Positions 8,825-17,072 of a stretch of 64,000 bases of DNA are shown in pieces. The translations under genes and the position numbers were made by a program. Under the pieces are notes generated by a model. The model was not told where the DNA came from. It searched no databases and saw only the letters and a list, made by a program, of their open reading frames with translations. Position 1 is the stretch's first letter; each line of letters opens with the position of its first letter. Location: positions 146,869 through 210,868 of the forward strand of contig CALBDS010000060.1 of NCBI GenBank assembly GCA_937927415.1, given 5' to 3'. The stretch comes from an uncultured Rhodospirillaceae bacterium. Lineage in GTDB: Bacteria; Pseudomonadota; Alphaproteobacteria; Azospirillales; Azospirillaceae.

Positions 8825-8856
8825 GAATCGTGCGCCTGGGTGGCATGATTCGATTC
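8825..8856. promoter_or_regulatory. Cluster of three GANTC (CcrM-type) sites before the Liv binding-protein gene
   Basis: GAATC at 8825-8829 and adjacent GATTC GATTC at 8847-8856 lie in the 150-bp region upstream of the gene at 8935. CcrM methylates GANTC in alphaproteobacteria, and such sites are usually sparse in GC-rich genomes. Clustering in a promoter suggests methylation-linked regulation, but this is inference. Confidence 0.35.
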
Positions 8857-8934
8857 TTCTTTGACTTTCCCGTCCGGTTTGCGCGACATCTTGCTCCCTC
8901 ATTACCAAAAAAACGGGTCAGGGAGAGGTTTGTC

Positions 8935-10167
8935 ATGTCGCTTCACATCACCCGCCGCGGCTTCGGTCAGGGGGCGCTGGCCGCCGGTGCTCTGGCGGCC
9001 TTCGGCAAGGCCCCCGCGTTCGCCCAGGCAACCACGCTGAAGGTGGGCGTGCTGCTGCCGCGCTCCGGCCATCTGGCTCAGGCGGGGCAGGCCTGCCAGC
9101 GCGGTGCCGACATCGCCCCCGCCGTGCTCGGCGATCTGGGCTATAAGGTCGAAATCCTGTCGGCGGACACCGAATCCAACGTGGATGTGGCCCGCAGCCG
9201 CACGGAAAAGCTCATCAACGACGGCGCCAACGTCATCATCGGCGCCTTCGACAGCGGCCAGACCGCGGCCGCCGCCCAGGTGTGCGAGCAGCGCGGCGTG
9301 CCGCTGGTGATGAACATCGCCGCCGCCGACAAGCTGACGGAGCAGGGTTACAAGACCGTGTTCCGCAACTTCCCCACCAGCACCATGCTGGTGAAGAACG
9401 GCATGGCCCTGATGAAGGACCTGTTTGCCGCCACCGGCGCCACGCCGAAGGCGGCGGTGTTCCTGCACGCCAACGACACCTTCGGCATGGGCAACAAGCA
9501 GGCCATCGACGCCCTGTTCCCCACGCTGGACATGCCGTTCCCGATCGTCGAATCCATCGCCTATGACCCCAAGGCGCAGGATCTGGCGGTGGAAGTCGCC
9601 AAGGCCAAGGCCACCGGCGCCGATCTGGCCATCGTCACCACCCGCGCCAACGACGCCATCATGCTGGTGCGCGAGATGGTCAAGCAGAAGTGGGAGCCGA
9701 TGGGCATCGCCTCGCCCGGTTCGCCCGGCCTGTACGACGAGCAGTTCTATAAGGCGCTGGGCAAGTATTCCGACTTCGCCATCACCAACCTGCCCTGGTA
9801 CGACCCCAAGGCCGAGTTGTCCCAGCGGGTGATGGCCGCCTTCAAGAAGGCGTTCCCCAACGACCGTTTCGAAGGGTACGGCTTCAACGTCGCCTTCACC
9901 CTGGAAGCGATCCTGGTGGCGGCGGATGCCTTCAAGCGCGCCGGTTCGGCGGATTCGGCCCCGATGCTGGAGGCGCTGCGCACCACCAACCTGTCCACCA
10001 AGATGATGGTCGGCCCGGCGATCACCTTCGACTCCAAGGGGCAGAACGTCAATCTGGCCTCCGCCTGCATCCAGAACCGCGGCCTGCGGCCCACCGTGGT
10101 CCTGCCCAAGGGGGCGGCCGAAGCCGAGCCGGTGTTCCCCATGCCCGGCTGGCAGAAGCGGAGCTGA
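8935..10167 (+). CDS. Branched-chain amino acid-type ABC transporter substrate-binding protein (LivK-like)
   Basis: Periplasmic ligand-binding protein of the type 1 fold used by Liv/HAAT uptake systems. 410 residues; a twin-arginine-like signal (TRRGFGQGALAAGALAAFG) ends near AFA-QA (residue 30). The mature part starts with TTLKVGVLLPRSGHLAQAG, the usual first strand and ligand-site loop of the family. The start at 8935 is supported by GGGAGAGG at 8921-8928. The matching permeases and ATPase (livH, livM, livG) lie 4.3 kb downstream on the same strand, separated by unrelated genes. Ligand specificity (leucine, amides, urea or other) cannot be read from the sequence. Confidence 0.88.
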   Translation: MSLHITRRGFGQGALAAGALAAFGKAPAFAQATTLKVGVLLPRSGHLAQAGQACQRGADIAPAVLGDLGYKVEILSADTESNVDVARSRTEKLINDGANVIIGAFDSGQTAAAAQVCEQRGVPLVMNIAAADKLTEQGYKTVFRNFPTSTMLVKNGMALMKDLFAATGATPKAAVFLHANDTFGMGNKQAIDALFPTLDMPFPIVESIAYDPKAQDLAVEVAKAKATGADLAIVTTRANDAIMLVREMVKQKWEPMGIASPGSPGLYDEQFYKALGKYSDFAITNLPWYDPKAELSQRVMAAFKKAFPNDRFEGYGFNVAFTLEAILVAADAFKRAGSADSAPMLEALRTTNLSTKMMVGPAITFDSKGQNVNLASACIQNRGLRPTVVLPKGAAEAEPVFPMPGWQKRS

Positions 10168-10185
10168 CGGTGCTTTGCGTGTTCC

Positions 10186-10211
10186 CGCCCTACCCCGTCC
10201 GGGGTAGGGCG
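10186..10211 (+). terminator. Strong hairpin after the Liv binding-protein gene
   Basis: CGCCCTACCCC (10186-10196) pairs perfectly with GGGGTAGGGCG (10201-10211) around GTCC. No good T-tract follows, so it may be a transcript-stabilising 3' end as much as a terminator. It separates the binding-protein gene from the L,D-transpeptidase gene. Confidence 0.6.
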
Positions 10212-10305
10212 TGGCCCTTGAATTAACGATCCGTTAGGGAAATTGGCGCTCCACTGCCCCTATCACCACAGGGGTTATCGGGCTGTTTGGTCCGTGGGGG
10301 GTGTC

Positions 10306-11370
10306 ATGGGAAAAGGCCGTGCCCTGATGCGCCGTCTGGTGCCGGCGGTCCTGGCCGTGATGGCGCTGGTCCTGTCCGTGTCCGCCGTGCTCGTGCCCGG
10401 CGGTGCCCGTGCCGAGGGGACGGACGGTGCTTATGTGGTCATCAGCCTTGCCGACCGGCGGCTTTATCTGGTCAGCGGTGCGGGGGAAACCCGCGCGTCC
10501 TTCCCCGTCGCCATCGGGCGTCCGGGGGTGGAGATCCCGCAGGGGGTGACCACCATCGTGCGCAAGCGCGAAAACCCCACCTGGCATCCCACCGCCAACC
10601 AGCGGCGCAGCAACCCGGCCCTGCCGGTCAGCGTGCCGCCCGGCCCGGAGAACCCGCTGGGGCGCTTCGCGCTGGATCTTGGCTGGCCAACTTACGCCAT
10701 CCACGGCACCAACGATCCCGCCTCCATCGGGCGCCGGGCGTCGGGCGGGTGCTTCCGCATGGCGGCCGAGGACATCGAGACGCTGTTTTCCGTGGCGGCC
10801 GTCGGCACGCCGGTGCGGGTGATGGCCGAAGCCTATCACGCGCCGCAGATCGCCGCCGCTCCGGTCGATGAGCGCGGTGTCGTGCAATTGCTGGTGCCGT
10901 TGTCGGCGCCGGGCAAGGCCGCGTCCGCCAAGCCGGCGGGGGACCGGCCGGCGGCGGAGGTGTCGGCGCGGATTCCCGTTCCGCCCGCCGTTCCGGTGCC
11001 CAAGGTGATTCCTGCCGCCGCTCCGCTGGCCCCGCCGGTTTCCGAACCGGCGCCCGCCGATCCGCGGTGCGGGCGGACGGCGATTCCGGTGCTGCGGGTG
11101 ATCTGCGACACCCCCGATCTGGCGTTGCTGGACGGGCGCATCCGGCAGAAGACGGAACGGCTGCTGGCCGGGCTGCCTGCCGACCGCCGGGCCGGGGCTG
11201 CCGACATCCTGACCCTGGAAAAGCGCCGGTTTGAAGAGCGGATCAGTGCGTTGTGCTGGGTGCGGGCCGGCACCGAACAGGATCAGACCGCCACCGCCAC
11301 CGCGCGGCTGTGTCTGAAGGCATCGCTGGAAAACCGGCTGGAGGATCTGGACGGCCGCACGGCCTATTGA
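10306..11370 (+). CDS. L,D-transpeptidase (YkuD) with C-terminal LprI/DUF1311-like domain
   Basis: Periplasmic enzyme likely to cross-link peptidoglycan or attach proteins to it. 354 residues; signal peptide 1-36. The YkuD domain, about 42-170, has the catalytic signature with His133 (YAIHGTN) and Cys149 in RASGGCFRM. A Pro/Ala-rich linker (about 200-260) leads to a C-terminal Cys-containing segment (CDTPDLALLDGRIRQK onward) that resembles the LprI/DUF1311 fold. The same kind of domain occurs in the pentapeptide protein at 17073. The start at 10306 gives a normal signal peptide. Confidence 0.85.
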   Translation: MGKGRALMRRLVPAVLAVMALVLSVSAVLVPGGARAEGTDGAYVVISLADRRLYLVSGAGETRASFPVAIGRPGVEIPQGVTTIVRKRENPTWHPTANQRRSNPALPVSVPPGPENPLGRFALDLGWPTYAIHGTNDPASIGRRASGGCFRMAAEDIETLFSVAAVGTPVRVMAEAYHAPQIAAAPVDERGVVQLLVPLSAPGKAASAKPAGDRPAAEVSARIPVPPAVPVPKVIPAAAPLAPPVSEPAPADPRCGRTAIPVLRVICDTPDLALLDGRIRQKTERLLAGLPADRRAGAADILTLEKRRFEERISALCWVRAGTEQDQTATATARLCLKASLENRLEDLDGRTAY

Positions 11371-11377
11371 CCGGGGG

Positions 11378-12397
11378 TCACCCGATCAGGGATTCGAAAT
11401 CGGCGGCGGCGTCGCTCCACAGCCGTTGTGGGGTGGTGCGGCAGGTCTCGTGCAGGGTCCGCCACAGTTCATCATCGGTCAGCACCCGGATGCAGGCGTC
11501 GGCGAATCCGTCGGCATCCTCGCGGATGAAGCCGGTGCGCCCGTCCTCCACCCGCTCCTTCAGCGACCCGATGCCGGCGGTGACCACCGGCAGGCCGCAG
11601 GCCACCGCCTCCGCCGCCGCCAGACAATAGGTTTCGCCCAAATCGCCGCGGTAGGCCATCAGCCGCCCGGCCCTGAGGCGGTCGGCCAGCTGGTCCTTGG
11701 CCTGCGGCCCCATCAGCCGCACGCCGGCCCTGGCCATGCGCTGGGCCTGCTCCATGGGGGCGCGCATCTTTTCCGCCATCTGGCCGCCATAGACCGCCGG
11801 GCCGCCGTAGATGTGCAGTTCCGCCGCCGGCACCGCCGGGTGGATGCGCCGTTCCCACAGGTCCAGCAGCCAGTCCAGCGAACGCTGGAAGTTGGAGGTG
11901 AACAGCACGTGCGGCGGCGGCGGGGCCGGCAGCGACGGCGGATTCAGAAAATCGGCGCTGATGCCGTAGGGAAAGACCTTGCGCCCGCGAAAGGGGATCC
12001 AGCCCGGCACGGTGTCCGCCTGATAGGTCCCGATGCACACGCAGGTGGCCGGCTGGCGGAACAGCGGCCAGGCGTGGCGCGGCTTGCGCAGGTACTGCCC
12101 TGGCCCGTGCAGCCAGATGGCGCGGCGGCGGATGTGGCGGTAGCGGGCCAGATTGCCGGGGCGGCGGCTGACGATCACCAGATCGGCATCCTCCCGCACC
12201 GATCCGGCGGGGCGCCACAGGACGCCGTTGTGTTCCACCGGCTCCGGCGTCAGGGTTTCCGCCACCACGCGGTTGCCGCGGGCGGCCAGCGCCTCGGCCA
12301 GCTTGACGGTGGCGCTTTCGGTGCCGCCCAGGGGACCGTTTTCATAGCTGCGCCCGTCATAGGCGAACACGTCATCCCCGATGATGATGCGCGGCAT
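11378..12397 (-). CDS. Glycosyltransferase family 4/1 (GT-B fold)
   Basis: 339 residues beginning MPRIIIGDDVFAYDGRSYENGPLGGTES, an acceptor-side loop typical of GT4 enzymes. The nucleotide-sugar site appears in the C-terminal half (ACGLPVVTAGIGSLKERVEDGRTGFI). It presumably transfers a sugar to an envelope glycan or exopolysaccharide. The start at 12397 is supported by AAGGA six bases upstream on the minus strand; a longer frame to 12436 lacks this. It is divergent from the next gene and convergent with the L,D-transpeptidase gene, ending 8 nt beyond it. Confidence 0.82.
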   Translation of the reverse strand: MPRIIIGDDVFAYDGRSYENGPLGGTESATVKLAEALAARGNRVVAETLTPEPVEHNGVLWRPAGSVREDADLVIVSRRPGNLARYRHIRRRAIWLHGPGQYLRKPRHAWPLFRQPATCVCIGTYQADTVPGWIPFRGRKVFPYGISADFLNPPSLPAPPPPHVLFTSNFQRSLDWLLDLWERRIHPAVPAAELHIYGGPAVYGGQMAEKMRAPMEQAQRMARAGVRLMGPQAKDQLADRLRAGRLMAYRGDLGETYCLAAAEAVACGLPVVTAGIGSLKERVEDGRTGFIREDADGFADACIRVLTDDELWRTLHETCRTTPQRLWSDAAADFESLIG

Positions 12398-12517
12398 CGG
12401 CGTTCCTTGCGGCTCGAAAACGATTGGAAAAAACACAAGCGGCGGACGGGGCGTTTTTGCATAATGCCGCCCGTTTTGAAACCCCCGTCAGCCGGGGTGG
12501 TGGAAGGATCGGATTTC

Positions 12518-13336
12518 ATGACCAGCGGCACCGTGTCCCAGACTCCGGTGGCGGAGAAGACGGACGGCACCTCCGTCGCTCTCTCCGCCCTGGTGGTCGC
12601 CCGCAACGAGGAAGAGGCGCTGCCGGCGTGCCTGGAGGCGCTGTCCTTCGCCGACGAGGTTGTGGTGGTGCTCGACCGCTGCACCGACGCTTCTGAGGCC
12701 GTCGCCCGGCGCTACACCGACCGGGTGCTGGCCGGGGCGTGGCCCATCGAGGGTGACCGGCGCAACGCCGGGATCGACGCCTGCCGCGGCGCCTGGATCG
12801 TCGAGGTGGACGCCGACGAGATCGTGCCCCCGGCGCTGGCCGCGGAAATCCGCCGGGTGATTGCCGAGTCCGCCTTTGACTGGCACAGCGTCGCCATCGA
12901 CAATTATGTGGGCGACCGGCATGTGCGGCACGGCTGGGGGGCTTATTTCGGGGTGGGGTCGAAGAACATCCTGTTCCGCAAGGGTGCCAAACGCTGGGGG
13001 GCGCAGCGGGTGCACCCGTCGCTGGATTGGACCGGCACCGCCGGGCCGCGGCTGTCGGCCACGCTGACCCATCGGGTGGACCGCGACATCTTCGACATGG
13101 TGGACCGGCTGAACCGCTACACCTCCGAACGGGCCGCCGACATGCGGGCGGAGGGCATCAACGAAACCCTGGGCCGCAACCTGCGCCGGTTCGTGTCGCG
13201 CTTCTACAAGGTCTATATCCGCCGCAAGGGCTACCGCGAGGGGGAATGGGGCTTTCTGCTGGCCCTGATGACGGCGCTGTACCCGCTGCTGTCCTATCTC
13301 AAGGCGCGGCTGGAGGACGGGAAGACGGGGCGTTAA
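12518..13336 (+). CDS. Glycosyltransferase family 2 (WaaE/KdtX-like)
   Basis: 272 residues. The GT2 core is clear: LSALVVARNEEEALPACLEAL at the N-terminus, VVLDRCTDAS, and the metal-binding IVEVDADEIVPPAL. The order resembles LPS-core beta-glucosyltransferases of the WaaE family. The C-terminus has a basic and hydrophobic tail consistent with membrane association. GGAAGG at 12502-12507 supports the 12518 start. Its last 4 nt overlap the end of the opposing Rpn-type gene. Confidence 0.8.
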   Translation: MTSGTVSQTPVAEKTDGTSVALSALVVARNEEEALPACLEALSFADEVVVVLDRCTDASEAVARRYTDRVLAGAWPIEGDRRNAGIDACRGAWIVEVDADEIVPPALAAEIRRVIAESAFDWHSVAIDNYVGDRHVRHGWGAYFGVGSKNILFRKGAKRWGAQRVHPSLDWTGTAGPRLSATLTHRVDRDIFDMVDRLNRYTSERAADMRAEGINETLGRNLRRFVSRFYKVYIRRKGYREGEWGFLLALMTALYPLLSYLKARLEDGKTGR

Positions 13337-14271
13337 CCGGCCCCGCCGTCGAACACCTCGTCCATGGTGCGCGCATCGAGGATGCGGTCGCACCATTCGT
13401 CCAGGGTCGGGCCGTCCGCGGCCTGGATGCGGGCTTCCACCTCTGCCGGCAGGGGGCCGAAACGGCGGGCGAGCAGCCGTTCGAGAACGGCCATCTTTCC
13501 CTCGGCGGTCCATTTCTCGATCCAGCGTTGTCCTTGGGTGGCAAGCATGGTCTGCATCTCCTGAAGGTCGTCGGGAAGGGGAATCGCCCTGTTGACGGTG
13601 GTGATGGCCTGACGCACCAGTTCGGTGAACAGCATGCGCAGTGTGCCATAATCGGGGTGGCCCCGGAACCAGTGGACCACAGCATCGACCAGCGCCGTCA
13701 GTTCGGCGGGATCGTCGTGCTGGTGCTCCAGCCGGAACAACAGGGCGGCCAGATTGTCCGTGGACAGAAGGTGGTTGGGAAACGTGCCGATGTCCAGCAG
13801 GTGAAAGCGTGCCCGCGGCTGCCACGGCCACAAGGGCGAGTCGGGCGGCACGGCCATCAGCCCGGCGGTGTCGGTGGGGGCGGTCCACCGTCCCTCGCCG
13901 TTGTGGAGCACCACCATCAGCACGGGCGGCACTTGGTCACCGCTGCGCAAGGCGCGTTCGGCGATGATGTGCTGCCACAGCAGCCCCTGGTACACCTGCG
14001 CCCGCACGGCCATCCACCAGTCGGCGGCGGATTGGAATTCCAACATCAGATAAAGATAAAGGTCTCCGCCCCCACCCAGCGGCAGACGCCAGACCACATC
14101 ACTTTCCCGCCGTTTGCCGCCGGGTGCGTGGAATTTGGCGTTGACCCGCTCCATGCCCGCCGGGATGGCGCCTGCGTCCCGCACCTCCGGCAGGAAGGCG
14201 TCGATCAACTGCTCCACCATCACCGGATGGCTGAACAGGCGGTGGTATAAACCATCCATACTCTGCCGCAC
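13333..14271 (-). CDS. Rpn family recombination-promoting nuclease / putative transposase (PD-(D/E)XK)
   Basis: 312 residues with the features of the Rpn/transposase_31 family: N-terminal MDGLYHRLFSHPVMVEQLIDAFLP, then a nuclease core with SDVVWRLPL followed by LYLYLMLEFQS (D...ExQ catalytic pattern), then WWMAVRAQVYQGLLWQHI. Rpn proteins of E. coli are DNA nucleases that stimulate recombination and spread as accessory genes. The upstream region is distinctly AT-richer than its surroundings, and the gene lies between two halves of a Liv transporter locus, both suggestive of acquisition. The start could also be the Met at 14259. Confidence 0.85.
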   Translation of the reverse strand: MRQSMDGLYHRLFSHPVMVEQLIDAFLPEVRDAGAIPAGMERVNAKFHAPGGKRRESDVVWRLPLGGGGDLYLYLMLEFQSAADWWMAVRAQVYQGLLWQHIIAERALRSGDQVPPVLMVVLHNGEGRWTAPTDTAGLMAVPPDSPLWPWQPRARFHLLDIGTFPNHLLSTDNLAALLFRLEHQHDDPAELTALVDAVVHWFRGHPDYGTLRMLFTELVRQAITTVNRAIPLPDDLQEMQTMLATQGQRWIEKWTAEGKMAVLERLLARRFGPLPAEVEARIQAADGPTLDEWCDRILDARTMDEVFDGGAG

Positions 14272-14343
14272 CGCGATTTTCTATGTATGAATTCACCATT
14301 ATAGAGAGAATTTGTCTGTCAGAAAACGCAAAATCGATGGGGT

Positions 14344-14380
14344 CCGGGGCCGCCGGCCCCGGCCGCCGGAGGCTTTCTTT
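14344..14380 (+). terminator. Terminator-like hairpin upstream of livH
   Basis: CCGGGGCC (14344-14351) pairs with GGCCCCGG (14355-14362), and CTTTCTTT follows at 14373-14380. It reads as a plus-strand terminator, yet the gene just before it is on the minus strand. It may be left from a plus-strand unit interrupted by the Rpn-type gene. Confidence 0.35.
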
Positions 14381-14403
14381 GCCCCCTGGATGGCTCTCCC
14401 CTC

Positions 14404-14432
14404 TTGCATAGCCTCCGGTGTGCTGCTAACGC
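14404..14432 (+). promoter_or_regulatory. Possible promoter for livHMG
   Basis: TTGCAT (14404-14409), 17-nt spacer, TAACGC (14427-14432), 27 nt before the livH ATG. The -10 match is modest. It is the only candidate seen in the gap. Confidence 0.28.
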
Positions 14433-14459
14433 CAAGTCTGCATTTATGGAACCCGCCTT

Positions 14460-15329
14460 ATGCCGCTTGATTTCATCCTCAACATCATCGCCTCGGGGCT
14501 GCTGAACGGTCTGGTGTACGGGCTGGCCGCGCTGGGGCTGTCGGTCATCTTCGGGGTGGTGCGCGTGGTCAATTTCGCCCATGGCGAAATGATGGTCGCG
14601 GGCATGTACGGGGCCGTGCTGCTGTTCGGCGCCTTCCACCTGGATCCGGTGCTGTCGGCGCCCATCGTGGCGGTGGTGCTGTTCGCGGTGGGGTGGGCGC
14701 TGCAGCGGGGGCTGGTCAACCGCTTCGTCGGCAAGCCCGAGCACATGCAGTTCATCCTGCTGCTGGGGGTGGCGACCATTCTGGTGAACGCCCTGCTGAT
14801 GGTGTTCGGCCCCGATTCCCGCGGGCTGCAGGTGGATTACGTGTTCGACACGGTGGAGATCGGGCCGCTGAGCCTGGACGCGGTGCGCCTGCGGGCCGGT
14901 CTGGGGGCGCTGGTGGTGACATCGGTGCTGTTCGCCTTCTTCCGCTACAGCCGGACGGGCAAGGCCATCCGGGCCTGCGCCGACAACCCGCTGGGGGCCA
15001 AGGTGGTGGGGCTGAACCTGGACGGCCTCTATGCCTTCACCTTCGGCATCGGGGCGGCGGTGGTGGGGATCGCCGGCACGCTGATGGCGCTGGTGGTGGA
15101 CACCCGCCCGCAGTTGGCGGGTGAATACACGCTGCTGTCCTTCATCATCGTCATCGTCGGCGGTCTGGGCAGCCTGCCCGGCGCCTTGCTGGGGGGCGTG
15201 CTGATCGGCATGTCGGAGGCGCTGGCGGGCTTTCTGCTCACCCCGTCGCTCAAGTCGCTGTTCAGCTATGTGGTGCTGATCGTGGTTCTTCTGCTGCGCC
15301 CGCAGGGGCTTTTGGGGAAACGCTCGTGA
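14460..15329 (+). CDS. livH: Branched-chain amino acid ABC transporter permease LivH
   Basis: Inner-membrane permease, 289 residues with about eight hydrophobic segments. It shows the LivH N-terminal pattern GLLNGLVYGLAALGLSVIFGVVRVVNFAHGEMMVAGMY and the coupling-loop segment YSRTGKAIRACADNPLGAKVVGLN. It forms the channel together with LivM. Its stop (TGA) overlaps the livM ATG by one base. It is the first gene of livH-livM-livG. Confidence 0.94.
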   Translation: MPLDFILNIIASGLLNGLVYGLAALGLSVIFGVVRVVNFAHGEMMVAGMYGAVLLFGAFHLDPVLSAPIVAVVLFAVGWALQRGLVNRFVGKPEHMQFILLLGVATILVNALLMVFGPDSRGLQVDYVFDTVEIGPLSLDAVRLRAGLGALVVTSVLFAFFRYSRTGKAIRACADNPLGAKVVGLNLDGLYAFTFGIGAAVVGIAGTLMALVVDTRPQLAGEYTLLSFIIVIVGGLGSLPGALLGGVLIGMSEALAGFLLTPSLKSLFSYVVLIVVLLLRPQGLLGKRS

Positions 15330-16324
15330 TGCTGACGCGGCGTGCAATCATCCTGGCCGTCCTGCTGGCGGCGGCGCTGGTCCTGCTGCCGCTGGTGGGG
15401 GACCGCTATGTGGTGTCGGTGGTGACCACGGTCCTGTGGTTCGCCTATCTGGGGCAGGCGTGGAATGTGATGATGGGCTTCGCCGGCCTGCTGTCGCTGG
15501 GCCACGCCCTTTATGTCGGGCTGGGCGCCTATGTGGCGGGGGCGCTGTACCTGTACGCGGGCGTGGTCCCGTGGGTGGGGATGGCGGCGGCCATGGCGGC
15601 GGCGGCGGCGGCCGGCGGCTTCATCGGCGTTCTGGGCTTCCGCTTCCGGGTGAAGGGGGTGCATTTCGCCCTGCTGACCATCGCCTTTGCCGAGGTGGCG
15701 CGCATTGCCTTCGACCATCTGACGTTTCTGGGCGGGTCGGGCGGTTTCTTCCTGCCGGCCCATGATCCGGGCATGGCCGACGATCTGCTGAACCTGCGCG
15801 GGTCGCCGGTGATGTTCTATTACGTCATCCTGGCGCTGACCGTGGGGGCGCTGGCGCTGGCGCGGGGGCTGCTGCACAGCCGGCTGGGGTACCAGTGGCT
15901 GGCGATCCGCGAGGAGCCGGACGCGGCGGAGGCGTCGGGCATCAACCTGTTCCGGCTGCGGATGCTGGCGGTGCTGATCTCGTCGGCGCTGGCCGCGCTG
16001 GGCGGGGTGTTCCAGACCTTCTATTTCAGCACCCTGTTCCCCGAGCAGGTGTTTTCCATGGGCCGGTCCATCGAAATCATCCTGCCGGCCATCGTCGGCG
16101 GCACCGGCACGCTGTTCGGGCCGATCCTGGGCGCCTTCATCCTGACGCCGCTGGGCGAGCTGCTCACCTTTGTGGTGGACCAGGCGGGCATGGACGCGCC
16201 GGGCATGAAGCAGCTTTTCTACGGTGCGGCGCTGGTGGCGATCGTGGTGTTCCGCCCCGATGGGGTGTGGCCGTGGCTGGCGGACAGGCTGGGGCTGGTC
16301 CGCCGCCGGGGGGAGGATGAGTGA
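15329..16324 (+). CDS. livM: Branched-chain amino acid ABC transporter permease LivM
   Basis: 331-residue permease. Multiple membrane segments surround the conserved WNVMMGFAGLLSLGHALYVGLGAYV, and the EAA-like loop is WLAIREEPDAAEASGINLFRLRM. The ATG at 15329 overlaps the livH TGA as TGATG; a GTG at 15326 is an alternative start. The stop similarly overlaps livG. Confidence 0.94.
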   Translation: MLTRRAIILAVLLAAALVLLPLVGDRYVVSVVTTVLWFAYLGQAWNVMMGFAGLLSLGHALYVGLGAYVAGALYLYAGVVPWVGMAAAMAAAAAAGGFIGVLGFRFRVKGVHFALLTIAFAEVARIAFDHLTFLGGSGGFFLPAHDPGMADDLLNLRGSPVMFYYVILALTVGALALARGLLHSRLGYQWLAIREEPDAAEASGINLFRLRMLAVLISSALAALGGVFQTFYFSTLFPEQVFSMGRSIEIILPAIVGGTGTLFGPILGAFILTPLGELLTFVVDQAGMDAPGMKQLFYGAALVAIVVFRPDGVWPWLADRLGLVRRRGEDE

Positions 16325-17049
16325 TGGCCGCTCTGCTGTCGGTTTCCAACCTGTCCAAGCGTTTCCGCGGCCTGAAGGCGGTGTCGGACGTCAGTTTCGA
16401 GGTGCCGGCGGGCGCCATCGTCGCCCTGATCGGCCCCAACGGGGCGGGCAAGACCACCACCTTCAACCTGATCGCCGGGGTGTTTCCCCCGGACGAAGGG
16501 GCGGTGGTGCTGGACGGCCGCCCGATCACCGGATTCCGCCCGGATCAGGCGTGCGCCGCCGGCATCGGCCGGACCTTCCAGATCGTCAAGCCGTTCGGTG
16601 AGCTGTCGGTGGAAGAAAACGTGCTGGTCGGGGCGCTGGCCCGTGAAAAATCGCTGGCGGCGGCGCGGTCGCACGCGCGGACGGTGCTGCGGCGCCTTGA
16701 TCTCGACGGCATGGCGCAGCGCCCGGCGCGCAGCCTGACCCTGCCCGACCGTAAGCGGCTGGAGGTGGCGCGGGCGCTGGCGACCCGCCCGACGCTGTTG
16801 CTCCTGGACGAGGTGCTGGCCGGTCTGCGCCCCACCGAGGTGGACCAGATGGTGGAGGTTCTGCGTGACCTGAACCGGCGCGAAGGGCTGACCATCCTGA
16901 TGATCGAGCATGTGATGCGGGCGGTGATGGCCCTGTCGGATCATGTGGTGGTTCTGGAGCATGGCGAGAAGATCGCCGACGGCACCCCGGCGGCGGTCGT
17001 GGCCGACCCGCGGGTGATTCATTCCTATCTGGGCGCCGAAGACGTGTAG
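16324..17049 (+). CDS. livG: Branched-chain amino acid ABC transporter ATP-binding protein LivG
   Basis: 241-residue ATPase with Walker A GPNGAGKTTT and the LivG-specific RTFQIVKPFGELSVEENVLVG. The signature position reads SLTLPDRKRLEVARAL instead of LSxGxxR, and Walker B is LLLLDEVLAGL, with Val where Pro is usual. Both deviations could weaken activity or mark a subfamily. No livF (second ATPase) follows; the next gene, 24 nt on, encodes an exported pentapeptide protein. Either LivG works as a homodimer or LivF is encoded elsewhere. Confidence 0.93.
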   Translation: MAALLSVSNLSKRFRGLKAVSDVSFEVPAGAIVALIGPNGAGKTTTFNLIAGVFPPDEGAVVLDGRPITGFRPDQACAAGIGRTFQIVKPFGELSVEENVLVGALAREKSLAAARSHARTVLRRLDLDGMAQRPARSLTLPDRKRLEVARALATRPTLLLLDEVLAGLRPTEVDQMVEVLRDLNRREGLTILMIEHVMRAVMALSDHVVVLEHGEKIADGTPAAVVADPRVIHSYLGAEDV

Positions 17050-17072
17050 CGGAACCAACCGAGGGGGGCATC

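Noticed and set aside
13333..14271. Insertion sequence with terminal inverted repeats
   Set aside because: The Rpn-type gene has no visible terminal repeats or target duplication; it is better treated as an accessory nuclease gene.
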